54,882 nucleotides of DNA from JASHVB01 sp036489395 (GTDB lineage Bacteria; Pseudomonadota; Alphaproteobacteria; Acetobacterales; Acetobacteraceae), in NCBI GenBank assembly GCA_036489395.1, contig DASXFW010000260.1, positions 1-54,882 of the forward strand, given 5' to 3'. Every line of letters begins with the position of its first letter. Positions within the stretch are counted from its first letter, which is position 1. The notes beneath the pieces are model-generated. The model had not been told where the DNA came from. It saw only the letters and a program-made list of their open reading frames with translations, and did not search any database. Below are positions 8,315 through 17,777 of the stretch, in pieces. The translations under genes were made by a program, and so were the position numbers.

Positions 8315-11136
8315 ATGGCAAAGGCGGCCCGTAGCAAGAAGCCAGACGCGGCCGCCGGCACGCGGCGTTACGAACACCGGCAGGATGCCACCGCCCGGCC
8401 CGAAATCGGCGCCGCGCCGCGCTTCAAGGCAAAGGCGCCGCCGGTGACGTATCGTTATGATTCGAGCCTCGCCCCCGCGCTCGACTGGGACACCAACCCG
8501 GCGCGCGAGACCGCCTCCTTCCTGCTCCGCTGCATCGAGGATGCCGCCGCCCTGCCGGCGCCGCACGGGTTCCCCGAACCGCGCGAGCTGACCGGCGCCG
8601 ACGGCGCGGCGCTGCTGCGCATCGGCGGCTTGCAGGATGCGGTGGCGACGCTGAAGCGCATGCAGACGCCGTTCCTCGACTGGGCCGGCAAGGCCGAGCG
8701 CCAGAGCTTCGACGTGCCGACCCTGCCGCTGTTCGTGCACGAGCGGCTGTCCACCGCGCGATCATCAAGACGCTGGAGGACCATCGCAAGCGGCCGGACC
8801 AGAACGAGATGTTCGATCTGTTCTCCGATCCGCAGATGCCGCTGTCGAAGCAGGTGGATGCGTATCAGCACCGGAACAAGTGGGTGAACCGGCTGATCCT
8901 GGGCGATTCGCTGGTGGTGATGAACTCGCTGCTGCGGTTCGAGGGATTGGGCGGGCAGGTGCAGATGATCTACATCGACCCGCCTTATGGGGTGAAGTTT
9001 GGGTCGAATTTTCAGCCGTTCGTGCGGAAGCGCGATGTGTCGCCGAGTGATGACGAAGACATGACGCGCGAGCCGGAAATGGTGCAGGCGTATCGCGATA
9101 CGTGGCAGTTGGGCCTGCACTCGTACCTAACGTATCTGCGCGATCGATTGCTGGTGGCTCGCGATCTGCTGACGCAGGGCGGGAGCGCGTTTGTGCAGAT
9201 CAGTGATGAGAATTTGCACCATGTTCGCGAGCTGATGGACGAAGTTTTTGGATCGGCCAATTTTGTTTCAGTAATTTCGTTCGTCAAAACGAGTGGTCTA
9301 AATAGTCCGGATGCACGACTTTCAAAGGTGGCAACGAACAACGATTTCCTAGTTTGGTATGCGAGGGACATTCAGCGAATGAAGTTCCGACAGGTGTTCC
9401 GGCCCAAGGTTGCTGGACTGGACGATCTCGGCACCTTCAATTGGGTTGAAATGCCCGACGGGTCACGGCGGGCTCTGACACCAGAAGAACGGAACGGGAC
9501 GACGACAATGCCCCTTGGGCGCTTATTTGCGCGGGCCGACTTGACTGCGCAGCGGCCAACGACCGTCTTCGACTTTCGGCACGAAGGGAAAATCTACAAT
9601 CCTTTGCCGAGGGGATGGCGAACCACCGACCAAGGTATGGCGAAGGTGGTTGCCGCCCGCCGAGTTTTTATTGCAGAGAACTCGTTGCGGTTTATCCAAT
9701 ATCTCGATGACTTCCCGGTTGCGCCTCACGGGGCATTTTGGGACGATACCGGCACAGGCAGCTTCACAGACGACAAGATCTACGTCGTACAGACGCCAGT
9801 AAAGGCAGTTCAGCGCTGCGTCCTAATGGCGACCGATCCCGGGGATCTAATCCTTGACCCCACGTGCGGTTCTGGAACCACGGCGTTCGTCGCAGAAAAT
9901 TGGGGGCGCCGTTGGATCAGCATTGATACCTCGCGCGTGCCTCTTGCGCTTACGCGTCAGCGCATTCTATCCGCAACGTTCTCCTGGTATAAACTGCGCG
10001 ACGAAAGCAGTGGCCCGGCCAGCGGCTTCGTCTATGCCCGCCGACAGAACCGCAAGGGTGAGGAGGTTGGTGGTGTCGTCCCGCACGTAACGTTGAAGTC
10101 AATCGCTAACAGCGAACCACCGGGCGAGGAAGTGCTGGTGGATCGCCCGGAAATTGATAATTCGGTAACGCGTATTGCGGGCCCCTTCGTTGTTGAGGCC
10201 ACGCTTCCAACGCCTCAGCCAATAGGCGCCGAAACCCCATCAACAACCCCGCCAGACGAACCGTCCGACCACATCGCCCGCATGATCGAAGTGCTGCGCC
10301 GCTCCCCCACCATCGCGCTACCTGGCAACCGCAAGGTCATGCTGAAATCCATCCGCCGGCCCGGCCGCTCGCTCTCGCTCTCCGCCGAGGCGCAGGTCGA
10401 TCTCGACGCCGCCGGCAACACCGTGCCGCTCGCCGCCGCGCTCGATGCGGCGCACGAAAAGAACACCGGCGGCCTGCCCTTCTCCGCCCGTTCCGTCGCC
10501 ATCCTGTTCGGCCCGGCCGACGGCCCGGTGACCACCAAGGCGGTGCTCGACGCCGCCAAGGAGGCCAACGTGAAGGGCTACAGCCACCTCTACGTCATCG
10601 GCTTCGCCATCACCGCCGAGGCGCGCGCCGAGATCGACGCCGGCGAGGACGTGCTCGGCCTGCCCGCCACCTTCGTCGCCGCGACGATGGACCTGCAAAT
10701 GGGCGACCTGCTGAAGAACCAGCGCTCCAGCCAGATCTTCTCGGTCTGCGGCGCGCCGGATGTCGCGGTGGTCCGGCTCGACGAAGCCGCCGAGGACGGC
10801 ACGCCGCGCTGGCAGGTGACGCTGCGCGGGCTGGACGTGTTCGATCCGATCACCATGCAGACCCACCATGCGGGCGGCGACGACGTGCCGTGCTGGATGT
10901 TGGACACCGCCTATAACGGCATGGTGTTCCATGCGGACCAGGTGTTCTTTCCGAAGACGTCGGCCTGGGAAAGCCTGCGCAAGGCGCTGAAGGCGACGCA
11001 TGACGAAGCGGTTTGGCAGCATCTGGCGGGCGACACCTCGGCGCCGTTCGTCGCGCCGGTGGGCACGGATATCGCGGTGAAGGTGATCGATGAGCGGGGG
11101 AATGAGCTTCCGGTGATCCGGCGGCTGGGGGCGTGA
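8315..11136 (+). pseudogene. Type III-like DNA methyltransferase (Mod), frameshifted
   Basis: A beta-class adenine methyltransferase of the Type III Mod type, about 940 residues if the frame is restored. Frame one (8315-) encodes the N-terminal helper region up to VHERLST; the matching continuation AIIKTLEDH and everything after is in the -1 frame. The most economical explanation is one missing base near 8752-8760. All catalytic motifs lie in the downstream frame, open from an ATG at 8809 (775 residues): motif IV DPPYG about 60 residues in, the AdoMet motif DPTCGSGT later, then a long target-recognition and C-terminal region. The order IV before I is that of Type III enzymes. No slippery heptamer is visible at the shift. 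It may be a true mutation, a sequencing error, or leave a shorter enzyme made from 8809. Confidence 0.8.
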
Positions 11137-11150
11137 AGCAAGCAAGGTGG

Positions 11151-11190
11151 AACGCAAATGAACGCAAATGGCCGCAAATGAACGCAAATA
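11151..11190. repeat. left array of four 10-mers flanking GxxExxY gene
   Basis: Four consecutive 10-mers of AACGCAAATG or a one- to two-base variant, directly after the stop of mod. An inverted array of four copies lies at 11594-11633 on the other side of the GxxExxY gene, so the gene is symmetrically bracketed. Confidence 0.85.
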
Positions 11191-11222
11191 GTGCGGGGCT
11201 GCTGGGGGCCGCGGTGCGTCCA

Positions 11223-11606
11223 TCACAGATCCAGGACAATGCGCCGGACTTCCAGGCGCGGCGCGCCGAAATTCATCAGCAGACAGAGATGCATACCGGT
11301 TGCGCGAAGGTAATTCAGGCATTGCGCGCGGTGGCTGCTGTCGAGGGCGCGGGCGGTTTTCAATTCGACCAGAATCGCCTCCTCGACGAGAAGGTCAACG
11401 AAGTACTCCCCGACCATGGTTCCATCATAAGTGACAGTGGCACCACGTTGCTGAGCAACCGCCATGCCAGCCTTGCGCACTTCATGCGCCAGGGCGTTTT
11501 CATAAACCTTTTCCAGAAACCCACCGCCAAGCGTGTTTGCCACCGTGAACGCGCAACCGATAATTCGCTTCGACAGCGGGTTCAGCACAGTCCCATTTGC
11601 GTTCAT
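11223..11606 (-). CDS. GxxExxY family protein inserted between mod and res
   Basis: A 127-residue member of the GxxExxY family (TIGR04256), named for a motif seen here as GGGFLEKVYENAL, with Glu and Tyr in the expected spacing. The C-terminal half has EYFVDLLVEEAILVELKTA, a PD-(D/E)XK-like arrangement of Asp, Glu and Lys, suggesting a nuclease-related fold; no function is established for the family. It is on the strand opposite to mod and res. Its start codon and first codons (MNANG) are part of the right-hand 10-mer array. Similar repeat-flanked genes are known in many genomes, which suggests a small mobile cassette. Confidence 0.85.
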   Translation of the reverse strand: MNANGTVLNPLSKRIIGCAFTVANTLGGGFLEKVYENALAHEVRKAGMAVAQQRGATVTYDGTMVGEYFVDLLVEEAILVELKTARALDSSHRAQCLNYLRATGMHLCLLMNFGAPRLEVRRIVLDL

Positions 11607-11633
11607 TTGCGTCCATTTGCGTTCATTTGCGTT
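11594..11633. repeat. right (inverted) array of four 10-mers flanking GxxExxY gene
   Basis: Four consecutive copies of CATTTGCGTT/C, the reverse complement of the array at 11151-11190. On the minus strand each copy carries an ATG; because the period is 10 bases, successive ATGs fall in different reading frames, and the one at 11606 opens the GxxExxY gene. Confidence 0.85.
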
Positions 11634-11707
11634 GAGTCTTTCTTCCCTGCGATGCTGCCCTCAAAACCTTGCCAAACGATTGACAACCCCGCCCGCCCGA
11701 GGCGCGC

Positions 11708-14700
11708 ATGAGCGGCGCCCTGGAAGCCAGCGGCGGGTTCGAAGTCCCCACCCCGATCCTCAACTCCCCCTTCGAGGAACCCGCCGAATACTGGAACCTG
11801 CGCGAAGGCGAGCCGCCCGAACGCCTGCCCGGCCGTCGCCCGGCCGGCTACTGGTACCGCGATCCTCGTGCCAACGTGCAAGGCCCCGCCGGCAGCCGCG
11901 GCGTGCTGCGCGACATGCCGCTGGTGAACACGATTCGCGCCCGCGTGCAGGAATGGCGCGACGCGGGACGGCCCGGCATCTCCCGCGTCACCGCCGAATT
12001 GCTCGCCTGGTGGGAGCGCGACGGCCGCCAGCCGCGCTTGTTCTACGCACAGAAGGAAGCCGTCGAGACCATCGTCTTCCTGACCGAGGCGCGTGCCGAT
12101 TTCCTCACCGGCCTCACGATCCCCCGCGATGACCCGGGCGAGGAACGCCGCGCCCAGGGCTATCCCGGTTTCGAACGCCGCTGCTGCAAGATGGCGACCG
12201 GCACCGGCAAGAGCACGGTGGCCGCAATGCTCGCCGCGTGGTCGATCCTCAACAAGCAGGCGGATCGCGGCGACGCGCGATTTTCCGACACGGTACTGAT
12301 CGTCTGTCCGAACGTGACGATCCGCCGCCGGCTGGGCGAGCTTGATCCGCGCACCGGCGATGCGAGCCTGTATCGCACGCGCGACCTGGTTCCGCCGGCG
12401 ATGATGGCGGACCTCGCGCGCGGACGTGTGCTGATCAAGAACTGGCACGAATTCGAGCCAGGCACGCCAGAGGGAGGTGGCGGCGCGCGCGTGGTGAAGG
12501 CAGGCAAGCCGGAGACGCGCACCGAATGGATCGTCATCGGCGGCAAGGTCACCACCGCCCGCGGCAACCGGTACTTCACGCTGGAGGCTTACGAAGCCGC
12601 ACGTGCCAGGAATGAACTCGAAGTGGTGCGCGAGGAGCGTGACGAATCGGGGGCGGTGCGCAAGGCGCTGGTGCGCGTGAGGCGTTACGTAGAAAGCGAT
12701 GCCGCGCTGGTCGATCGCGTGTTGAAGGAGGCTGGGGGGCGGCAGAACGTCCTGGTCATCAACGACGAGGCGCACCACGCCTACCGTATCCCGCCCAAGG
12801 CGGATGAGCAGGATACGGATGAAACGGACGAGGATGAGGAAGACGTCGAGGATGAGGAAGCCGATCGCAAGGAAGCGACGGTCTGGATCGATGGCCTTGA
12901 CAAGATCGCCAGGCAGCGCGGCATCAACGTATGCATCGACCTTAGCGCAACGCCGTACTATCTCGGCCGAATGGGCGGCGCGACGAATACCGTCTTCCCC
13001 TGGGTCATCAGCGATTTCAGCCTGACCGACGCGATCGAGAGCGGCCTTGTGAAAGTGCCGCAGCTTGTCGCGCGTGATGGCAGCGGCAGGGACATGCCGG
13101 CCTATTTCAACATCTGGGCATGGATTCTTCCGAGATTGACCGCCGCCGAGCGCGGAACCAAACGCGGTAGCCCGAAGCCGGAGGCGATCCTGAAATGGTC
13201 GCACTCTCCCATCGCCATCCTTGGCGGCATGTGGAACGAGAAGCGCCTGGAATGGGCGAAGGACGATGATCCGCGTCCGCCCGTCTTCATTCTTGTCTGC
13301 AAGAACAAACGGATCGCCCGGACCCTGTTCGAATGGATCGCCGACGACAAGCGTCCGACGGGTATTCCGTCGTGCAACGTCCCAGACCTACGGAACTCGA
13401 CAGACCGCAGGGTGACCATTCGGGTGGACACCGGCGTCGTGCACGAAACCGACACCGGGAACGCGAAGGCGGATGAAAACACCTGGATGCGGCTGACGCT
13501 CGACACGATCGGCAAGACGCATTGGCCGACAGACCCGCAGGGACGGCCGATCTATCCCGAGGGGTTCGAGGAACTCGCGAAGAAACTCGAATCTCCGCTG
13601 CATCCCCCTGGCCGCGACATCCGTTGCATCGTCAGCGTTGGCATGCTGACCGAAGGCTGGGACTGCAACACCGTCACGCACGTGGTTGGCCTGCGGCCGT
13701 TCCAGTCGCAGCTTCTGTGTGAGCAGGTGGTGGGCCGGGCGTTGCGCCGGCGGTTCTATAATCTGAACGACGACGACCGCTTCGATGAAGAAGTCGCGCA
13801 GGTATTTGGCGTGCCGTTCGAAGTGGTGCCGTTCAAAGCAACCGGAGCTACCCCGAAGCCTCGCCCGCCGCAGCGGCGCATCCATGCGGTGCCGCAGAAG
13901 TCGCAATTCGCCATCACCATTCCGCGCGTGCTCGGTTATTCGATTGGCATCCGCAACCGCGTGACGGTGCCCGATTGGCCGAGCGTGGCGCGCATGGTGC
14001 TCGATCCCGTGAATATCCCGCCGCAGTCCGATCTGGCCGCCATGCTGAACCAGGGAAAGCCGAGCGCGTTCTCTCCCGGGGGATTGTTGCGTGCCGATCT
14101 GGCGGCGTTTCATCGTTCGCATCGCGAGCAGCAGCTCTGCTACCAGATGGCGGCCGATCTGACGCGACATTACGCGGGACAGGAAACCTGCGAAACGCCG
14201 CCGCACGCGTTGTTTCCGCAGTTACTGCGGATCGTCGAGCGCTACATCGCAGAGAAGGTCGAGCCGCTTCCGCCGGCGCAGCGCCTCGACGCGCTACTTG
14301 CGCCGTACTACGGTTGGATCATCGAGCGCTTGCTGCAGGCGATCCGCCCCGACACGACGGCCGGGGAAGCTCCCGAGTTGCCCGACCTGGATCGCGACCG
14401 GCCGTGTGCGACAGCGGACATCAGTGCATTCACTGCGAAGCGCGTGCGCGAGGCAGTGCGCAGCCACGTAAACCTGGTGATCATCGACTCCATCTGGGAG
14501 GCGAGGGCCGCGGAGGTTCTGGACGAGCACGCCGCCGTAGGCGCCTACATCAAGAATGACGGTTTGAACTTCACAATCCCCTATCTGCACAACGGCAAGC
14601 CGTCAGAATACCTGCCGGATTACGTCATTCGATTGGCGGGCACCGCCGACCAGTTCCTGATCGCCGAAGTGAAGGGAGCGGACTGGGGCGGCCTCGCCGA

Positions 14701-14848
14701 AGTGAAAGCGCAGGCGGCGCATCGTTGGTGTGCGGCGGTGAACGCCACCGGCGAGTTTGGCCAGTGGCAATACAAGCTGGCGTATAATGTCAGCGAGCTT
14801 GCACCCCAGCTCGCCTCACTGGCCATGCTGACTGCAACCGTGTTGTAG
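11708..14848 (+). CDS. Type III-like restriction endonuclease (Res; BPTD_3080-type)
   Basis: A 1046-residue SF2 translocase fused to a nuclease. The Walker A motif MATGTGKST is at 162-170; a DEAH box (VLVINDEAHHAYR), motif III SATPYY and motif VI QVVGRALRR follow in helicase order. The C-terminus has LPDYVIRL and FLIAEVKG with Asp971, Glu987 and Lys989, a PD-(D/E)XK nuclease. It resembles the BPTD_3080 family of restriction endonucleases paired with a Mod-type methyltransferase. An acidic, charged insertion follows the DEAH box. The gene appears intact although its mod partner carries a frameshift; a working nuclease without a methylase should be harmful, which argues for residual Mod activity, silence of res, or an error in the mod sequence. 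Confidence 0.88.
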   Translation: MSGALEASGGFEVPTPILNSPFEEPAEYWNLREGEPPERLPGRRPAGYWYRDPRANVQGPAGSRGVLRDMPLVNTIRARVQEWRDAGRPGISRVTAELLAWWERDGRQPRLFYAQKEAVETIVFLTEARADFLTGLTIPRDDPGEERRAQGYPGFERRCCKMATGTGKSTVAAMLAAWSILNKQADRGDARFSDTVLIVCPNVTIRRRLGELDPRTGDASLYRTRDLVPPAMMADLARGRVLIKNWHEFEPGTPEGGGGARVVKAGKPETRTEWIVIGGKVTTARGNRYFTLEAYEAARARNELEVVREERDESGAVRKALVRVRRYVESDAALVDRVLKEAGGRQNVLVINDEAHHAYRIPPKADEQDTDETDEDEEDVEDEEADRKEATVWIDGLDKIARQRGINVCIDLSATPYYLGRMGGATNTVFPWVISDFSLTDAIESGLVKVPQLVARDGSGRDMPAYFNIWAWILPRLTAAERGTKRGSPKPEAILKWSHSPIAILGGMWNEKRLEWAKDDDPRPPVFILVCKNKRIARTLFEWIADDKRPTGIPSCNVPDLRNSTDRRVTIRVDTGVVHETDTGNAKADENTWMRLTLDTIGKTHWPTDPQGRPIYPEGFEELAKKLESPLHPPGRDIRCIVSVGMLTEGWDCNTVTHVVGLRPFQSQLLCEQVVGRALRRRFYNLNDDDRFDEEVAQVFGVPFEVVPFKATGATPKPRPPQRRIHAVPQKSQFAITIPRVLGYSIGIRNRVTVPDWPSVARMVLDPVNIPPQSDLAAMLNQGKPSAFSPGGLLRADLAAFHRSHREQQLCYQMAADLTRHYAGQETCETPPHALFPQLLRIVERYIAEKVEPLPPAQRLDALLAPYYGWIIERLLQAIRPDTTAGEAPELPDLDRDRPCATADISAFTAKRVREAVRSHVNLVIIDSIWEARAAEVLDEHAAVGAYIKNDGLNFTIPYLHNGKPSEYLPDYVIRLAGTADQFLIAEVKGADWGGLAEVKAQAAHRWCAAVNATGEFGQWQYKLAYNVSELAPQLASLAMLTATVL

Positions 14849-14871
14849 CCGACGCAGCACTTCGCTCGCGA

Positions 14872-15165
14872 TCACCTCAGCAACGCCGCTATGTCGCGAT
14901 ACGTGCTGAGCACGCGGAGTGTGCGCACGGGGTAGGCTTCCTGGTAAACGATCAGATAGCTCCGTCGCACCTGCCAGAATCGAACCGGCTCGCCGGTCAG
15001 ATCGCGTCGCTAATGCCCTATGGCCGGATGCTCAGCCAGCAGATCGAACGCCGCATAGACTGCATTCACAAACCGCTCGGCTGCGGACCGATTGTGGCCG
15101 GCAATTCAGATCGCGATATTGTTGATGTCCTGATCGGCAGCCGGCGTGAGGACATACCCGGTCAC
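14872..15165 (-). pseudogene. ParE-type toxin, killed by two in-frame stops
   Basis: Reading from a GTG at 15165 that overlaps the ParD stop (GTGA), a 97-codon frame encodes a recognisable RelE/ParE toxin: VTGYVLTPAADQDINNIAI, then RSAAERFVNAVYAAFDLLAEHPAIGH, PVRFWQVRRSYLIVYQ and VRVLSTYRDIAALL. Codon 20 is TGA where the family has Trp, and codon 52 is TAG. The rest of the frame is preserved, so decay is recent. With its intact antitoxin it forms a broken parDE module. Confidence 0.85.
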
Positions 15166-15428
15166 TGGCGCGTGCCGGATGCCTCGGAAATTGCCGCCAT
15201 CACTCGTGCGCGAGACGCCGCACCATCAGGCAACTCGCCGTTTTCCGCCTGCTCCAGACCCACCTGGATATCGGCACGGAGGCGCGCAAGCTGCCGCTCC
15301 TGCAACGCGTCGGTCCCGAACAGCAGCCGCAAGCCGTCACGGACGACTTCACTGGCGCTGGTGTAGAGGCCGCCTCGCACCTTCTCTGCGATGCGGCGTT
15401 CCAGCTCCGGGGTCAGGGAAACCTTCAT
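15162..15428 (-). CDS. parD: ParD-type ribbon-helix-helix antitoxin
   Basis: An 88-residue antitoxin. The N-terminal MKVSLTPELERRIAEKV strand-helix and the SASEVVRDGLRLL segment give the ribbon-helix-helix DNA-binding fold of ParD/CopG; the C-terminal RARVMAAISEA tail is the toxin-binding part. GGAGG precedes the ATG at 15428. The frame is open far upstream through the MFS gene on the same strand, but those residues are an out-of-frame shadow. The stop overlaps the GTG of the decayed toxin. It may now act only as a DNA-binding orphan or neutralise related toxins. Confidence 0.88.
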   Translation of the reverse strand: MKVSLTPELERRIAEKVRGGLYTSASEVVRDGLRLLFGTDALQERQLARLRADIQVGLEQAENGELPDGAASRARVMAAISEASGTRQ

Positions 15429-15484
15429 GCGTGGAACCTCCGCGGCACATTCTGGCGGCGCCTCGTGTGGTCCGCCACTGCCGC

Positions 15485-16714
15485 CTACTCCGCCGCCACT
15501 CCCACGGCCGCACCGTCCGCCGCCTCCCACAGCTCCGGCCGCAGCTCCTCCTTCCGGTCCGGAAAGAACAGCGCGCAGCCGAGCGTCACGGTGCCGAATA
15601 CCGCGAGGACCAGCGTGACCACCGTCAGGCTGCCGGTGCGTTCCTGCAACGCCGCGACGATCGGCGCGGACGCCGCCGCGCCCAGGAACCCCACGAAGAA
15701 TCGCACCGAATAGATCCGCGTCCGCAGCTCCGGAGAAATGTACCGCGCGGCCATCGTTTCGTTCACCGTCACCTGGCCGAAGATCGCCGCCGCCACTAGG
15801 CCGGCGACCGGCACGACGATCCAGCCCTGCGCGTAGGAGACCGCGACCAGCGCCGGCACCAGGATCACGCTGACCGGCAGGAACACGCGCTTCAAGGTAG
15901 TGCGGTCGATCATGCGGCCGACGGTGAACTGGGTCAGCGCGCCGCAGAGCGTGGCGATGAACGCCGCGGCGCCGACCAGCGGCAGCAGATCGGGCTGTGA
16001 CGCCAACCGCTCCTGCAGCAGCTTCGGCAGCAGCAGGGTGAACGCGTTGAACACCAACCCCGACACGATGGCGATCAGCATCAGCACGATCACCGCGCGG
16101 CGCACCAGGTGGCGCGGGATGGCCGGGAAGGGCCGCAGCGCGCGGCGCACCGTCGCGTCGTGCCAGGGCACGCGCAGCCACACCAGCCCGACCGCGGCGC
16201 AGGCGATGCCGGGCAGCAGGAACGCCGCGCGCCAGCCGACCTCGTTCGCCAGGAACGCGGTCACGACAGGCGCCAGCGCCACGCCCAGATTGCCGAACAC
16301 GCCGTTGATGCCGATGGCACGGCCGGGGCGCTCGCCCGCGGCATCGACCAGCATGGCGGTGCCGATCGGATGGTAGATCGCGGCGAACATGCCGGTGGCG
16401 CCCAGGGTGGCGGCCAGCGCGACGGGTGAGGACGCGAATGCGCACGCCGCCAGCGATGCGCCGGTGCCCAGGAAGAAGCAGCACAGCAGCGCCTTGCGGC
16501 CGACTCGCTGGGCGATCCAGCCCTGCGGCAGGGACCCGAGGCCGTACAGCACGAACATGCCGGTGGCCAGCGCCAGGATCGGTCCGTACGCGTCGCCGAA
16601 CCGGCCGCCCGGCGCTGCCATCGCCAGCACGGCGGTCGGCAGCACCAGCAGCGAATAGTGCGTGAAGGTGTGGGCGGTGTTGATGAAGGCGATCTGCCGG
16701 GTGGCCGGGGTCAT
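15485..16714 (-). CDS. MFS transporter
   Basis: A 409-residue major facilitator with twelve predicted membrane segments. The loop between helices 2 and 3 carries a GWIAQRVGRKALL segment equivalent to the family A-motif, and PHPIG-like YHPIGTAMLVD follows helix 4. The overall pattern resembles fosmidomycin-resistance/Fsr-like exporters (start FINTAHTFTHYSLLVLP), so efflux of a small molecule is likely. It is divergent from an AraC regulator with the palindromic repeat copy C between them, and upstream of parD on the same strand. Confidence 0.88.
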   Translation of the reverse strand: MTPATRQIAFINTAHTFTHYSLLVLPTAVLAMAAPGGRFGDAYGPILALATGMFVLYGLGSLPQGWIAQRVGRKALLCCFFLGTGASLAACAFASSPVALAATLGATGMFAAIYHPIGTAMLVDAAGERPGRAIGINGVFGNLGVALAPVVTAFLANEVGWRAAFLLPGIACAAVGLVWLRVPWHDATVRRALRPFPAIPRHLVRRAVIVLMLIAIVSGLVFNAFTLLLPKLLQERLASQPDLLPLVGAAAFIATLCGALTQFTVGRMIDRTTLKRVFLPVSVILVPALVAVSYAQGWIVVPVAGLVAAAIFGQVTVNETMAARYISPELRTRIYSVRFFVGFLGAAASAPIVAALQERTGSLTVVTLVLAVFGTVTLGCALFFPDRKEELRPELWEAADGAAVGVAAE

Positions 16715-16762
16715 GCGCGGTCCTTTCGTCCGTCGGCAAAGGCGGCGCGGGCTTCGGAGGCG

Positions 16763-16870
16763 AGACTCCTCTCCCCTTGAGGGAGGGGTTGGGGGAGGGG
16801 TGCGTTCATCCGATGGCCCGTGGATGTACCCACCCCTCCCCCAACCCCTCCCTCAAGGGGAGGGGAGTCT
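16763..16870. repeat. palindromic repeat, copy C, in a shared promoter region
   Basis: An almost perfect inverted repeat of about 108 bp with outer arms AGACTCC/GGAGTCT and the common CTCCCCTTGAGGGAGGGG arms around a GTGCGTTCAT...ATGTACCCAC centre. It is the inner core only; the outer GTCATTGCGAG arms of copies A and B are missing. It occupies much of the 249-bp interval between the divergent MFS and AraC genes. Confidence 0.85.
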
Positions 16871-16899
16871 TCTCCTTCTCCTTCTCCTTCTCCTTCTCC
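16869..16899. repeat. hexanucleotide microsatellite (CTTCTC)5
   Basis: Five tandem copies of CTTCTC directly abut the palindromic repeat copy C, between the MFS and AraC genes. A six-base period cannot shift a frame, but copy-number change would alter promoter spacing. Whether it varies is unknown. Confidence 0.8.
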
Positions 16900-16963
16900 A
16901 TTGACCCTGCCGCCTGAGCGAGCTTCAACGTAGTGTGTCCCTCTCACGACGTACGGCCAAATT

Positions 16964-17755
16964 ATGTCGCATACCGGACAGCTCGACCGCTCCTCCCGCT
17001 TGCGCCCGTTCGAACATGCGCCGCGCCCGCTGGTCGGCTACGCGCAGGACCATACGGAGCCGAACGACACCGGCTGGCACCAGCACCCGCGGGCGCAGCT
17101 TCTGCACGCCATTTCCGGCGTGCTGCGGGTGATGACGCAGGCCGCGTGGTTCATCGTGCCGCCCGGCACCGGCCTGTGGATGCCGGCGCACACGCCGCAC
17201 GTCACGCGGATGCCCGCCGGCCTGCGGATGCGCGGCTTGTTCTTGCGCGAGGACGCCGCGCGTGCCGGCCCGGACGCGGTGACCGTCGTCGCCGTGTCGC
17301 CGCTGCTGCGCGAGCTGATCCTGGCCGCCTGCGATGAGCCTGTCATGTGGGACGAGCAAGGCCCGGTGCGCCACGTGGTCGCGCTGGCGCTGCATGAGAT
17401 CGGCCGTGCGGCGACGCGGCCGATCTCCGTCCCCGCCTGCCACGATGCGCGATTGCAGCGCGTCACCGAGGCGCTGCTGGCCGATCCGGCGGACGATCGC
17501 GGGCTGGAGGCGTTCGCCGACATCGCCGGCGCGTCGGCGCGGACGCTCGCGCGGTTGTTCCGCCGCGAGACCGGCATGAGCTTCCAGGCCTGGCGCCGGC
17601 AGTTGCGACTGACCGAGGGCCTGGCGTTGCTCGCGCAAGGTGCCACGCCGGCACGCGCCGCGGCTTCGGTCGGCTATGACAGCGGGCCGGCATTCGGCGC
17701 GGCGTTCCGCTCGGCATTCGGCACGACACCGGGGCGTTCGCGCGGGGCGGGGTAA
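16964..17755 (+). CDS. AraC-family transcriptional regulator (cupin N-domain)
   Basis: A 263-residue regulator. About residues 25-110 form a cupin-like effector domain with GWHQHPRAQLLHA and the WFIVPPGTGLWMPAHTPH strand pair, typical of the AraC group that senses small aromatic compounds. The C-terminal 100 residues hold two helix-turn-helix units (LEAFADIAGASARTLARLFRRETG and a second ending in SVGYDSGPAFGAAFRSAFG). Its position, divergent from an MFS exporter, suggests it controls that exporter and perhaps itself. Confidence 0.88.
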   Translation: MSHTGQLDRSSRLRPFEHAPRPLVGYAQDHTEPNDTGWHQHPRAQLLHAISGVLRVMTQAAWFIVPPGTGLWMPAHTPHVTRMPAGLRMRGLFLREDAARAGPDAVTVVAVSPLLRELILAACDEPVMWDEQGPVRHVVALALHEIGRAATRPISVPACHDARLQRVTEALLADPADDRGLEAFADIAGASARTLARLFRRETGMSFQAWRRQLRLTEGLALLAQGATPARAAASVGYDSGPAFGAAFRSAFGTTPGRSRGAG

Positions 17756-17777
17756 GATGCCACGCGCGAATTCAGCG

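Noticed and set aside
8740..8765. programmed frameshift in mod
   Set aside because: No slippery heptamer or downstream structure is evident at the switch, and a single missing base explains it simply.
11603..13204. 533-codon open frame opposite the restriction endonuclease gene
   Set aside because: Antisense shadow; no family features and the plus strand carries all helicase motifs.
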